The notes beneath the pieces were generated by a model. That model made no database searches. It saw only the letters and a program-made list of their open reading frames with translations, and was not told where the DNA came from. 6,038 nt of DNA from Acidobacteriota bacterium (lineage in GTDB: Bacteria; Acidobacteriota; Vicinamibacteria; Vicinamibacterales; 2-12-FULL-66-21): NCBI GenBank assembly GCA_013817065.1, contig JACDDJ010000306.1, positions 1 through 6,038 of the forward strand, in the 5' to 3' direction. Position numbers and translations under genes: made by a program. Of the stretch, positions 1 through 6,038 are shown in pieces. Position 1 is the first letter of the stretch. The number at the start of each line of letters is the position of its first letter.

Positions 1-909
1 CTCGCGGATGATGTCCATTGAACTGTGTTTTGGCGCACCGGTGATCGATCCCGAAGGGAACATGGCTTCGAAGAGCCGCAGCAGCGATCGGGTCTCGACG
101 GCGCCTTCGACCGTCGAGGTCATCTGCCATTGCAGCGGATAGCGCTCGACGTCGAACAGCGAGGTGGCCCTCACGCTCCCGACTCGTGCGATCCGGCCGA
201 TGTCGTTGCGCACCATGTCGACGATCATCACGTTCTCGGCCCGGTTCTTCTCGGAGTCGCGCAGCGCCCGGCCAAGCGCATCATCCTGCGCGATCCAGTA
301 GCCGCGCGGTGCGGTGCCCTTCATCGGCCGGCAGAGTAAGCGCTCGCCCTCGAGACTGAAGAACAGCTCCGGCGACGCCGAGCAGATCACGTGGTCCCCG
401 GCCTCGACGTAGGCACTCCATGGGCCGGCCTGCCCGACATAGAGATCGCTCATCAGCGCCGCCGGATCTCCTTCAAACGCTGCGGTCAGCCGAAAGGTGA
501 AGTTGATCTGGTAGGTGTCGCCGGCTTCGATGCTCGACTTGATCCGGCCGATTGCCCGCAGGTATGCGGCGTGATCAATGGATGGGTGCCACTCACCGAG
601 CGACGCCGCCCCGGCCGCCGGAAAGCGGTTCAACGATTCGATCTGGTCGGGCGAAAACAGACCGAAGCACAGGAGCGGCAGTCCCGCGCCTGGTTGCTGG
701 ACGGGCAGACCGAGCGCACCCGCCGCCTCGTACGTGACGAATCCCGCGGCATACGCTCCGCCGCGGACCGCGTGGTCGATCTGCGCGAGGGCGTCACGCA
801 CGTCGAGCTGGTCATGAGCGGCAATCACCTGGAACGGACGGCTGAAGCGCCGCCAGGGTCCTCCCCAGGGACTCCGCAGGATGATCTCGAACGGAACGGA
901 GTCGGGCAT
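1..909 (-). CDS. pabB: Aminodeoxychorismate synthase component I (PabB), C-terminus cut by window edge
   Basis: Reverse-strand reading from the ATG at 909 stays open for 303 codons to the left edge, so only the C-terminal part is missing. PabB converts chorismate, with ammonia from the PabA glutaminase, to 4-amino-4-deoxychorismate, the precursor of p-aminobenzoate and folate, in the cytoplasm. The chorismate-binding domain begins near residue 110. Visible motifs are GDTYQINFT (130-138), RPMKGTAPRG (194-203), EKNRAENVMIVDMVRND (220-236), a YPLQWQMTSTVEG block (257-269) and FPSGSITGAPK (284-294). Lys197 in M-K-G-T matches the PabB-type lysine (E. coli PIKGT), where anthranilate synthase TrpE has alanine; this favours PabB over TrpE. 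Residue 262 is Gln where TrpE and E. coli PabB have His. The short N-terminal part (about 110 residues, with FVTYEAAGALGL at 58-69) and the WQMTSTV block resemble PabB halves fused to a PabC lyase, but the fusion lies outside the window. The ATG directly follows the upstream stop codon; no clear Shine-Dalgarno sequence is visible. Confidence 0.93.
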   Translation of the reverse strand, partial: MPDSVPFEIILRSPWGGPWRRFSRPFQVIAAHDQLDVRDALAQIDHAVRGGAYAAGFVTYEAAGALGLPVQQPGAGLPLLCFGLFSPDQIESLNRFPAAGAASLGEWHPSIDHAAYLRAIGRIKSSIEAGDTYQINFTFRLTAAFEGDPAALMSDLYVGQAGPWSAYVEAGDHVICSASPELFFSLEGERLLCRPMKGTAPRGYWIAQDDALGRALRDSEKNRAENVMIVDMVRNDIGRIARVGSVRATSLFDVERYPLQWQMTSTVEGAVETRSLLRLFEAMFPSGSITGAPKHSSMDIIRE

Positions 910-2187
910 CTAACGCGGCGCCGGCGAACGGACCAGGGTGCCTTCCTTCATGACCAGGCCGACGCGCCGCAAGGCCGCGATGTCACGGGTCGGATCACCG
1001 TGTACCGCGACGAGGTCAGCATAGAGCCCTGGTCTGACGCGGCCGATGCGATCCTCCATGTGCAGCACCCGGGCACCCACCGACGTCGCGCTGCGCTGCG
1101 CGTCGATGGCCGGCATCCCGTAATCGACCATCAGCTCGAGCTCGCGCGCATTCTCTCCATGCGGGAACACACCGACATCACTGCCGCTCAGGATCGTCAC
1201 GCCGGCATCCAGTGCCATCCTGAAGCTGGCCCGCTTACGTGTGATGTTCGCCGGCTCCGGGGATGTTCCCTTCTTCCACCCGCCATACTGAGTCGTTGCA
1301 TCACCGGCGGCGAGTGTCGGGCACAGCGCCACCTTGCGCTCGGCCATCAGCTTGAAGATCTCAGGGGTACCGCCGTCGCCGTGGTCAATCGTCTCGATCC
1401 CGGCGAGGACCGCACGACGCATCCCCTCCGGCGTGCTGGCGTGTGCCACCACCGGACGGCCACTACTCCGCGCGGTCTGGACGATGAGCGTCAGCTCCTC
1501 CAGCGAGAAGGTGGGGGCCGCCTCGCCGCGGGCGCCCCAGCGGTAATCCGCGTAGACCTTGATCCAGTCGGCCCCATGTCCGATCTGATCTCGGACGACC
1601 CGGACGAGGTTGGCGCCGTCTGCTTCTTCCGCGCCCTGCGGCACCGTCCACTGTTGGGCGAATCCCTTCGGCGCATAACTGCCGGTGGCAACGATCGCTT
1701 TGGTGGTGACGATCATCCGCGGGCCTGGAATGATCCCCTGTTCCACCGCGGCTTTCAGCTCGGCATCCGCGTAGGCTGCCCCCTCCGTCCCGAGATCACG
1801 GATGGTCGTGAAGCCGGCGTGAAGCGTCGCCTTCAGGTGGTTCACGGCCCGCGCGGTCCGGAGACCGAGCGGTTCTTTCAGCACCTGGTCGTTCCACGAC
1901 GTCTCGTTGTAAGCGTGCAGAAAGACGTGTGAGTGTCCCTCGATCAAGCCTGGCAGCAGCGTGTGGTCGGGCAGCTCGATGATGGTTGCGCCAGTCGACG
2001 TAACACCCGCGGCGGGGCCAGCCTGTTCGATCCGGCCCTTGACGACGCGGACCGCCCACCCCTCGTGCATCGTGTCGCCATCGAACACTCGCGCCGGGCG
2101 AAGGATCGTCGACGGCGCCGGCTGCGCGGCAACGTCCACCAGACCCGCCGCGACGACCGCTGTGAGCATCGCTATCCGTCGGAGCAT
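910..2187 (-). CDS. Exported metal-dependent amidohydrolase, prolidase/imidazolonepropionase-like
   Basis: A 425-residue amidohydrolase-superfamily enzyme, the usual length for this group. Residues 1-21 look like a Sec signal peptide (MLRR, then a hydrophobic stretch, cleavage probably after DVAA before Q22), so it should act in the periplasm or outside. The TIM-barrel metal site looks complete: H85-S-H87 in GLIEGHSHVF, Lys210 in ADWIKVY (probably carboxylated), H249 in VVAHAS, H269 in TIDHGDG and D337 in SGSDVG. This is the binuclear pattern. A small beta-sandwich surrounds the barrel, with PARVFDGDTM at its start and GLYADLVAVHGDP (387-399) near its end. Characterised relatives of this subgroup cleave Xaa-Pro and other dipeptides, so a dipeptidase role is likely, but the substrate cannot be read from sequence; a cyclic amide is the alternative. 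It is the first gene of a minus-strand operon with pabB. The ATG at 2187 has no clear ribosome site, and a later Met7 would disrupt the signal peptide. Confidence 0.9.
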   Translation of the reverse strand: MLRRIAMLTAVVAAGLVDVAAQPAPSTILRPARVFDGDTMHEGWAVRVVKGRIEQAGPAAGVTSTGATIIELPDHTLLPGLIEGHSHVFLHAYNETSWNDQVLKEPLGLRTARAVNHLKATLHAGFTTIRDLGTEGAAYADAELKAAVEQGIIPGPRMIVTTKAIVATGSYAPKGFAQQWTVPQGAEEADGANLVRVVRDQIGHGADWIKVYADYRWGARGEAAPTFSLEELTLIVQTARSSGRPVVAHASTPEGMRRAVLAGIETIDHGDGGTPEIFKLMAERKVALCPTLAAGDATTQYGGWKKGTSPEPANITRKRASFRMALDAGVTILSGSDVGVFPHGENARELELMVDYGMPAIDAQRSATSVGARVLHMEDRIGRVRPGLYADLVAVHGDPTRDIAALRRVGLVMKEGTLVRSPAPR

Positions 2188-2193
2188 GGGCTA

Positions 2194-2199
2194 ACTGTA
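2194..2199 (-). promoter_or_regulatory. Possible -10 element of a leaderless amidohydrolase transcript
   Basis: Read on the minus strand this is TACAGT, matching four of six bases of TATAAT. It lies exactly at -12 to -7 if the A of the amidohydrolase ATG (2187) is taken as +1. The ATG also lacks a Shine-Dalgarno sequence, which fits a leaderless mRNA. No good -35 hexamer is seen at 16-18 bp spacing, so this is a weak call. Confidence 0.3.
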
Positions 2200-2240
2200 T
2201 TGCATTTGCCGCAGCGTCCACAGAGGACGTACCGAGCACA

Positions 2241-2250
2241 AACACGTGTT
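2241..2250. promoter_or_regulatory. Perfect 10-bp palindrome in divergent promoter region, possible operator
   Basis: AACACGTGTT equals its own reverse complement. It lies between the divergently transcribed amidohydrolase and TPR-thioredoxin genes. Its last four bases, TGTT, form the start of a candidate extended -10 element for the plus-strand operon, so a protein bound here could block that promoter. Symmetry ends at 10 bp: the bases immediately outside do not pair. No regulator gene is present in the window. Confidence 0.35.
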
Positions 2251-2255
2251 ATCTT
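2247..2255 (+). promoter_or_regulatory. Possible extended -10 promoter for the plus-strand operon
   Basis: TGTTATCTT reads as TGn followed by TATCTT, which matches four of six bases of TATAAT. Transcription would start near 2262, leaving a leader of about 13 nt that still contains the GAGG ribosome site before the ATG at 2275. No recognisable -35 hexamer lies upstream, which an extended -10 can tolerate. Prediction from sequence only. Confidence 0.35.
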
Positions 2256-2264
2256 CTCGGCCGT

Positions 2265-2268
2265 GAGG
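2265..2268 (+). promoter_or_regulatory. Ribosome binding site fixing the start of the TPR-thioredoxin gene
   Basis: GAGG ends six bases before the ATG at 2275. It decides the start: the reading frame is open for over 340 bases further upstream, but that stretch is antisense to the amidohydrolase. A GTG at 2263 is also in frame but would overlap this site. Confidence 0.6.
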
Positions 2269-2274
2269 TGTCTC

Positions 2275-3291
2275 ATGGCGATCGTCCGGACCTGGTGTGC
2301 AGTTGCGGCTGTTGTTCTATTTGCGGCCTCGGTGGCCGTGACCGCGCAGGATACCGATTTCGACACAAAGATGCGCGATGCCGATGCCCTCCTGGCGCGC
2401 CGGCAGTATGAGGACGCCTTACGTATTTACAAGGACGCCAACGGACTCCAGGACAAGAAGTCACCGCGAGCGCTGCTCGGTATGGCGCGTGCCTACCAGG
2501 GGCTGAAGGCGCACAAGAGCGCGGCTGACTCCTGCACGGAGTCGCTGAAATACGTAGGCGAGAGCAAGGTGCTGGACGCCGAAGCGCGCAATCTGCGCGG
2601 CGTGTCGCTGTTCGCGCTGGGCGAGAAAGCGGACGACAAGCGCTGGAAGCAGGCCGAGGAGGACTTCCGTTCGGTTCTGACCATGGTGGACGCGTCCCCC
2701 GTGGCGCAGTACAACCTCGGGATGACGCTGCTCAAGCAGTTGCGTGACGAAGAAGCCATCAAAGAACTCCGCGAGTTCGTGGAACGGGCCGGCAGCATGC
2801 CCGAGGCAGCCAGCGCCAAGAAGTACATCGAGAACCCGCGCCGGGCGCGCGAGAACTTCGCCCCGGACTTCTCCTTCAGCACCCTGGCGGGCGAGTTCCT
2901 GAGCTCCGACGACCTTCGCGGCAAAGTCGTGCTGATCGATTTCTGGGCGACGTGGTGCGAGCCGTGTGTGTATGCAACGCCGGGGCTCGCCCGCCTGCAT
3001 AGGAAGTACAAGGATGAACCGGTGGTGATCCTTGGCATCAGCGCCGATCGGGACCAGGCGCCGTGGAAGGCATTCATCGAGAAACACAAGCTCGAGTGGG
3101 CTCACTTCTACGACGATCGCCGGATGATGGCCAACCGTTTTGTCGTGAACGGCTACCCCACCTACCTGCTACTCGACCACGAGGGCATCATCCGTTACCG
3201 CCAGCAAGGGTGGAACTCGCAAGTTGATTCGCAGCTCGACGGGGAGATTCGCTCCCTTCTGAAGAAGGCAAAGGCCGCCCCGCAACAGTAA
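2275..3291 (+). CDS. Exported TPR-thioredoxin (TlpA-like) fusion protein
   Basis: A 338-residue protein with three parts. Residues 1-24 form a signal peptide (hydrophobic core 8-22, likely cleavage VTA before Q25); there is no lipobox. Residues about 30-180 are a helical TPR region, with repeats at about 34-61, 64-93, 100-140 and 143-172 (for example SPVAQYNLGMTLLKQLRDEEAI at 141 onward). Residues about 193-335 form a TlpA/AhpC-TSA-type thioredoxin domain: FAPDFSFSTLAG entry (195-206), active site WCEPC (227-231) with redox cysteines C228 and C231, and the cis-proline at P295 in NGYPTYLLLD. It should do thiol-disulfide exchange outside the cytoplasm, with the TPR part probably holding a partner protein; the partner is unknown. 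The GEF-to-LRG segment before the first strand (206-216) is typical of TlpA-like proteins. It is the first gene of the plus-strand operon, 18 bp before the S9 peptidase. The start rests on the signal peptide and the GAGG site. Confidence 0.9.
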   Translation: MAIVRTWCAVAAVVLFAASVAVTAQDTDFDTKMRDADALLARRQYEDALRIYKDANGLQDKKSPRALLGMARAYQGLKAHKSAADSCTESLKYVGESKVLDAEARNLRGVSLFALGEKADDKRWKQAEEDFRSVLTMVDASPVAQYNLGMTLLKQLRDEEAIKELREFVERAGSMPEAASAKKYIENPRRARENFAPDFSFSTLAGEFLSSDDLRGKVVLIDFWATWCEPCVYATPGLARLHRKYKDEPVVILGISADRDQAPWKAFIEKHKLEWAHFYDDRRMMANRFVVNGYPTYLLLDHEGIIRYRQQGWNSQVDSQLDGEIRSLLKKAKAAPQQ

Positions 3292-3297
3292 CTGCCC

Positions 3298-3301
3298 GGA
3301 G
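3298..3301 (+). promoter_or_regulatory. Ribosome binding site of the S9 peptidase gene
   Basis: GGAG lies eight bases before the ATG at 3310, within the 18-bp gap after the TPR-thioredoxin stop codon. It supports this ATG as the start and independent translation within the operon. Confidence 0.6.
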
Positions 3302-3309
3302 ACATTTAC

Positions 3310-5451
3310 ATGAGGACTGCACAGCGGCACCTGCTCGCCGTATCGATACTGTTCGGAATCTCAGGCGCCTGGGCGCCTGCAGCGGAGGCCCAGCGCCGGT
3401 CCATCACCGAGCACGACCTGATGAAGTTCGTCTGGGTCGCGGATCCCCAGATCTCACCTGATGGATCACAGGTGGCGTTCGTCCGCGTCGACGTCAACGA
3501 GAAGACCGACAGCTACGACACATCGATCTGGATCGTGCACACGAACGGGACCGACGGTCCGCGCCGGCTCACCGGATCAACCCGTGACACCGGCCCGCGG
3601 TGGTCGCCCGATGGACGCCACCTGGCATTCGTACGAGCGCCTGAGAAGGACGGCAAGGTCCTGCCCCCGCAGCTGCACGTCCTGACGATGGCGGGCGGCG
3701 AAGCGCGCGCGATCACCGACATTCCGCGTGGTGCGGGCAACCCGGTGTGGTCGCCGGATGGACGGATGGTGGCGTTCTCCTCCACGGCAAAGCCGTCGGA
3801 TCTGGCGGCGAAGCCGGAAGGCGAAGCCAGAGATCCGAAGTCGTTACCTCGGCAAAGCGACGTGCGCGTCATCACCGAACCTGTCTATCGAGCAAACGGC
3901 GTCGCGGGGTTCGGATACGTCGACCGCGATCGTCCGGCGCAGGTCTGGACCGTCAGCCTTCCAGCCCCTGGCGCGGAGTTGCCGAAACCGACCCCGGTGG
4001 TGACCGGCGAGTTTGTCGCGGGCAATCCATCGTGGTCAGCCGACGGCTCGCAGATCTACTTCGTCTCCGATCGCCGTCGTGAACCCTACTACCTTCCTGG
4101 TGACAGTGATCTTTACGCGGTTTCCAAGGACGGAGGTGACCCGAGGGTCATCGCCAGCATCGATGGCGGAATCGGTGGATACGCCGTTGCGCCGGACGGC
4201 AAGCGCATTGCGTTCTTCGGCACCCTCTCCGGCAATCCAGACCGCTCCTACTCGCAAACCGACCTGTGGGTCACCGATGCGCCGGGTGGAAAACCGCGGA
4301 ACCTGACGGAGGGCTACGACTTCGATGCCGGCGGCAGTCTCGGCGGCGATCAGCGCGCGCCCCGCGGCGCTCATCCAGCCGCGCCGGTGTGGACGGCAGA
4401 CGGCCGCTCCATCATCATGCGGGCCGGGATCCAGGGCGATGCGGACCTGGTCCGTGTCGATGTCGGCGCCGCCAAGGTGATCGATCCAGTGTCGAAGAAG
4501 AAACAGGACGTGATGTCCTATACCGCGACCAGTAGTGCGGCCCGCTTCGCGATGGTGGTCTCCACCGCCACGCAGGTCGGCGATCTGTTCGTCACGGAAG
4601 GACTCGGCGCGCCGCGGAAGCTCACGTCGTTCAACGAGCCGCTCTTCAGCGGGCTGACTCTCACCGAGCCCGAGGACCTCTGGTACACCAGCTTCGATGG
4701 GAAGAAGATCCAGGGCTGGATTCTGAAGCCGCCGTCATTCGACGCATCGAAAAAGTATCCGCTCATCGTCCAGATCCATGGCGGACCGCACTCGGCCTAC
4801 GGCAACACCTTCACTCACGAGTTCCACTGGATGGCGGCCAAGGGATACGTGGTCCTGTACACGAACCCGCGCGGCAGTTCGAACTACGGCCAGGACTTCG
4901 GCAACATCATCCAGTTCGCCTATCCGGGTGACGATTACAAAGACATCATGGCGGGGGTCGATGAAGTCGTGAAGAAGGGTTACATCGACGAAGCCCGAAT
5001 GGGCGTGACCGGTGGCAGCGGCGGCGGGCTGCTGACCAACTGGACCGTCACGCAGACGGACCGCTTCAAGGCAGCCGTCAGTCAACGGGATATTTCGGAC
5101 TGGGCGAACTTCTGGTACACGGCGGACTTCACCCTGTTCCGCCCGACGTGGTTTCGCAAGCCGCCCTTCCAGGATCCCGCCGACTTCGCGCGGCGCTCGC
5201 CTATCACTTACGTGGAGAAGATCCGCACACCGCTGATGTTCATCCTCGGCGACGAGGATTGGCGCACGCCCCCCTCGGCCGGTGGCGAGGACCTCTTTCG
5301 CGCACTCAAGTTTCTGAGGCGCGATACGGTGATGGTCCGCTTTCCGAACGAGAACCACGACCTGTCCCGCTCGGGCAAGCCCTGGCACCGCATCGAACGT
5401 CTCCAGCACATGGTGGGATGGTTCGACAAGTACCTGTCCTCCGGCAAGTGA
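3310..5451 (+). CDS. Exported S9-family (prolyl oligopeptidase) serine peptidase
   Basis: A 713-residue protein, the usual length for exported S9 acyl-peptide-hydrolase/dipeptidyl-peptidase-like enzymes. Residues 1-27 form a signal peptide (likely cleavage AEA before Q28). Residues about 30-440 form a beta-propeller with PD40/TolB-like blades: SPDGSQVAFV (49-58), WSPDGRHLAFV (98-108), WSPDGRMVAF (147-156), WSADGSQIYFV (242-252), APDGKRIAFF (294-303) and WTADGRSI (361-368). The family motif YRANGVAGFGYVDRDRP starts at 193. Residues about 450-713 form the alpha/beta hydrolase: HGGPH (490-494, oxyanion side), nucleophile S570 in GGSGGG, D650 in GDEDWRTP and H683 in NENHDLSR give a full catalytic triad. 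The family cleaves short peptides, often at the N-terminus and often near proline; the exact specificity is not visible. It sits between a periplasmic thioredoxin gene and a phosphoesterase gene. I saw no defect. Confidence 0.95.
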   Translation: MRTAQRHLLAVSILFGISGAWAPAAEAQRRSITEHDLMKFVWVADPQISPDGSQVAFVRVDVNEKTDSYDTSIWIVHTNGTDGPRRLTGSTRDTGPRWSPDGRHLAFVRAPEKDGKVLPPQLHVLTMAGGEARAITDIPRGAGNPVWSPDGRMVAFSSTAKPSDLAAKPEGEARDPKSLPRQSDVRVITEPVYRANGVAGFGYVDRDRPAQVWTVSLPAPGAELPKPTPVVTGEFVAGNPSWSADGSQIYFVSDRRREPYYLPGDSDLYAVSKDGGDPRVIASIDGGIGGYAVAPDGKRIAFFGTLSGNPDRSYSQTDLWVTDAPGGKPRNLTEGYDFDAGGSLGGDQRAPRGAHPAAPVWTADGRSIIMRAGIQGDADLVRVDVGAAKVIDPVSKKKQDVMSYTATSSAARFAMVVSTATQVGDLFVTEGLGAPRKLTSFNEPLFSGLTLTEPEDLWYTSFDGKKIQGWILKPPSFDASKKYPLIVQIHGGPHSAYGNTFTHEFHWMAAKGYVVLYTNPRGSSNYGQDFGNIIQFAYPGDDYKDIMAGVDEVVKKGYIDEARMGVTGGSGGGLLTNWTVTQTDRFKAAVSQRDISDWANFWYTADFTLFRPTWFRKPPFQDPADFARRSPITYVEKIRTPLMFILGDEDWRTPPSAGGEDLFRALKFLRRDTVMVRFPNENHDLSRSGKPWHRIERLQHMVGWFDKYLSSGK

Positions 5452-5457
5452 CCATCG

Positions 5458-5922
5458 ATGCTCGTCGGGCTGATCTCCGATACCCACGGCCTCATCCGCG
5501 CTGAGGCGCTTGCCGCGCTTGCCGGCGTCGAGTTGATTCTTCACGCCGGCGATGTCGGTTCGTTCGCCGTCTTGCGCGAGTTGCAGGGCCTCGCGCCGGT
5601 GCATGCGGTTGTCGGCAATACCGACGATCCCATGCTCGGTTTGCCGCCGCAGGTAAGCCTCACGCTCGGTGGGCTTTCGATTTACATGAGCCACGGCCAC
5701 GAAACCGGAAGTCCCACACCAGACAACCTTATTCGTCGCTATTCAGCCGACGTCATCATCTACGGCCACACGCACAAGCCGCTGATCGCGACCCGCGGCA
5801 AGACCCTGATCGTGAACCCCGGCGCGGCCGGCGCCCGCCGCTTCAACCTGCAGCCCTCAGTCGGCCTGCTGCGCATCGACGACGGCGCCGCGTCCGCCGA
5901 AATCATCGAACTGACGACGTAG
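5458..5922 (+). CDS. YfcE/MJ0936-type metallophosphoesterase
   Basis: A 154-residue cytoplasmic protein (no signal peptide), at the short end of this single-domain calcineurin-like family. The two-metal site looks complete: D8 and H10 in SDTHG, D32 in HAGDVG, N54 in VVGNTD, H79 in SHGH, and H104 and H106 in YGHTHKP, followed by the family's NPGA (120-123, usually NPGS). Family members hydrolyse phosphodiesters in vitro, usually with manganese; the physiological substrate is generally not known, and none can be inferred here. The ATG lies 6 bp after the TGA of the S9 peptidase, and no strong ribosome site is seen, so translation is probably coupled to the upstream gene. A link to peptide breakdown is not evident; it may simply share the transcript. 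Confidence 0.92.
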   Translation: MLVGLISDTHGLIRAEALAALAGVELILHAGDVGSFAVLRELQGLAPVHAVVGNTDDPMLGLPPQVSLTLGGLSIYMSHGHETGSPTPDNLIRRYSADVIIYGHTHKPLIATRGKTLIVNPGAAGARRFNLQPSVGLLRIDDGAASAEIIELTT

Positions 5923-5946
5923 CACATCGCACCTCGCACATCGCAC
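5923..5946. repeat. Short direct repeat in the convergent intergenic spacer
   Basis: CACATCGCAC occurs twice, at 5923-5932 and 5937-5946, separated by CTCG. It fills almost all of the 28-bp gap between two convergent genes. The bases just after make the 8-bp palindrome GCACGTGC (5943-5950). No T-tract or long stem is present, so this is not a recognisable intrinsic terminator. Confidence 0.6.
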
Positions 5947-5950
5947 GTGC

Positions 5951-6038
5951 TTAGAGCGCACAGCGCGCCTGGTGCACCCCTGCGATGGCGCGACCGGAGA
6001 TGTCGCCCGCCAGCGCCTCCCACTCCGGATTCCAAGCC
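5951..6038 (-). CDS. C-terminal fragment of an unrecognised convergent gene
   Basis: Reading the minus strand from the right edge, one frame stays open for 28 codons and ends in TAA at 5953-5951. The peptide starts AWNPEWEALAGDISGRAI and ends AGVHQARCAL. Third positions are G or C in 23 of 28 codons, as in the neighbouring genes, and the composition looks like ordinary protein. It would be the 3' end of a gene convergent with the phosphoesterase gene, 28 bp away. I do not recognise the family, and the fragment is short enough that a chance open frame remains possible. Confidence 0.45.
   Translation of the reverse strand, partial: AWNPEWEALAGDISGRAIAGVHQARCAL

Noticed and set aside
1..909. 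Anthranilate synthase TrpE instead of PabB
   Set aside because: The M-K-G-T motif carries the PabB-type lysine in place of the TrpE alanine, and the protein is short at its N-terminus with no trp genes nearby.
391..1932. Long plus-strand open frame of 513 codons
   Set aside because: It lies antisense to the clear amidohydrolase and pabB genes, is rich in Arg, Gly and Asp with no domain pattern, and is explained by GC-biased third positions on the other strand.
1933..2274. Upstream extension of the TPR-thioredoxin frame
   Set aside because: The extension is antisense to the amidohydrolase and would bury the signal peptide; the GAGG site and hydrophobic N-terminus place the start at 2275.
2461..3105. 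Minus-strand open frame of 214 codons opposite the TPR-thioredoxin gene
   Set aside because: The sense strand encodes clear TPR and WCEPC thioredoxin motifs; the antisense peptide shows no recognisable domain.
4735..5700. Minus-strand open frame of 321 codons opposite the S9 peptidase and phosphoesterase genes
   Set aside because: It spans two unrelated, well-supported sense genes and has a composition typical of an antisense shadow.
5964..5999. GC-rich inverted repeat (CGCGCC / GGCGCG) as a possible terminator
   Set aside because: The stem is only 6 bp with a loop of about 17 bases, no T-tract follows on either strand, and it lies inside the likely convergent coding fragment.
5760..6035. 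Minus-strand open frame of 91 codons at the right edge
   Set aside because: It runs antisense through the phosphoesterase active-site region (GHTH, NPGA) and is low-complexity at its start; a different frame on the same strand gives the more protein-like convergent fragment.

Overview
This is a GC-rich window (above 60% by eye, with strongly GC-biased third codon positions). It comes from a Gram-negative-type bacterium: three of the six genes encode proteins with Sec-type signal peptides ending in A-x-A/Q-like sites. The exported S9 peptidase, the exported prolidase-like amidohydrolase and the TPR-TlpA fusion together resemble Acidobacteriota, perhaps a Vicinamibacteria-like lineage. That assignment is an inference from protein style; there is no rRNA or marker gene to prove it.

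Layout. Positions 1-2187 hold a two-gene minus-strand operon: an exported metal-dependent amidohydrolase (910-2187), then pabB (909 down to the left edge, C-terminus missing). The amidohydrolase stop codon directly abuts the pabB start. Positions 2188-2274 are an 87-bp divergent promoter region with a perfect 10-bp palindrome. Positions 2275-5922 hold a tight three-gene plus-strand operon: an exported TPR-thioredoxin (TlpA-like) protein, an exported S9 prolyl-oligopeptidase-family serine peptidase, and a small YfcE/MJ0936-type metallophosphoesterase, with gaps of 18 and 6 bp. A 28-bp spacer with a 10-bp direct repeat follows. After it comes the 3' end of a convergent minus-strand gene (5951 to the right edge), seen only as 28 C-terminal codons.

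How the genes may work together. The amidohydrolase (prolidase-like subgroup) and the S9 peptidase are both predicted to be exported and could act in sequence on oligopeptides and then dipeptides outside the cytoplasm. The TPR-thioredoxin protein could serve envelope thiol-disulfide chemistry in the same compartment. PabB (folate precursor synthesis) and the metallophosphoesterase are cytoplasmic and look like passengers in the two operons. I see no phage, transposon, CRISPR, toxin-antitoxin or defence signature and no RNA gene. The window is mostly ordinary. The points worth a second look are the divergent regulatory region, the operon pairings, and the pabB gene with its glutamine in place of the usual histidine.
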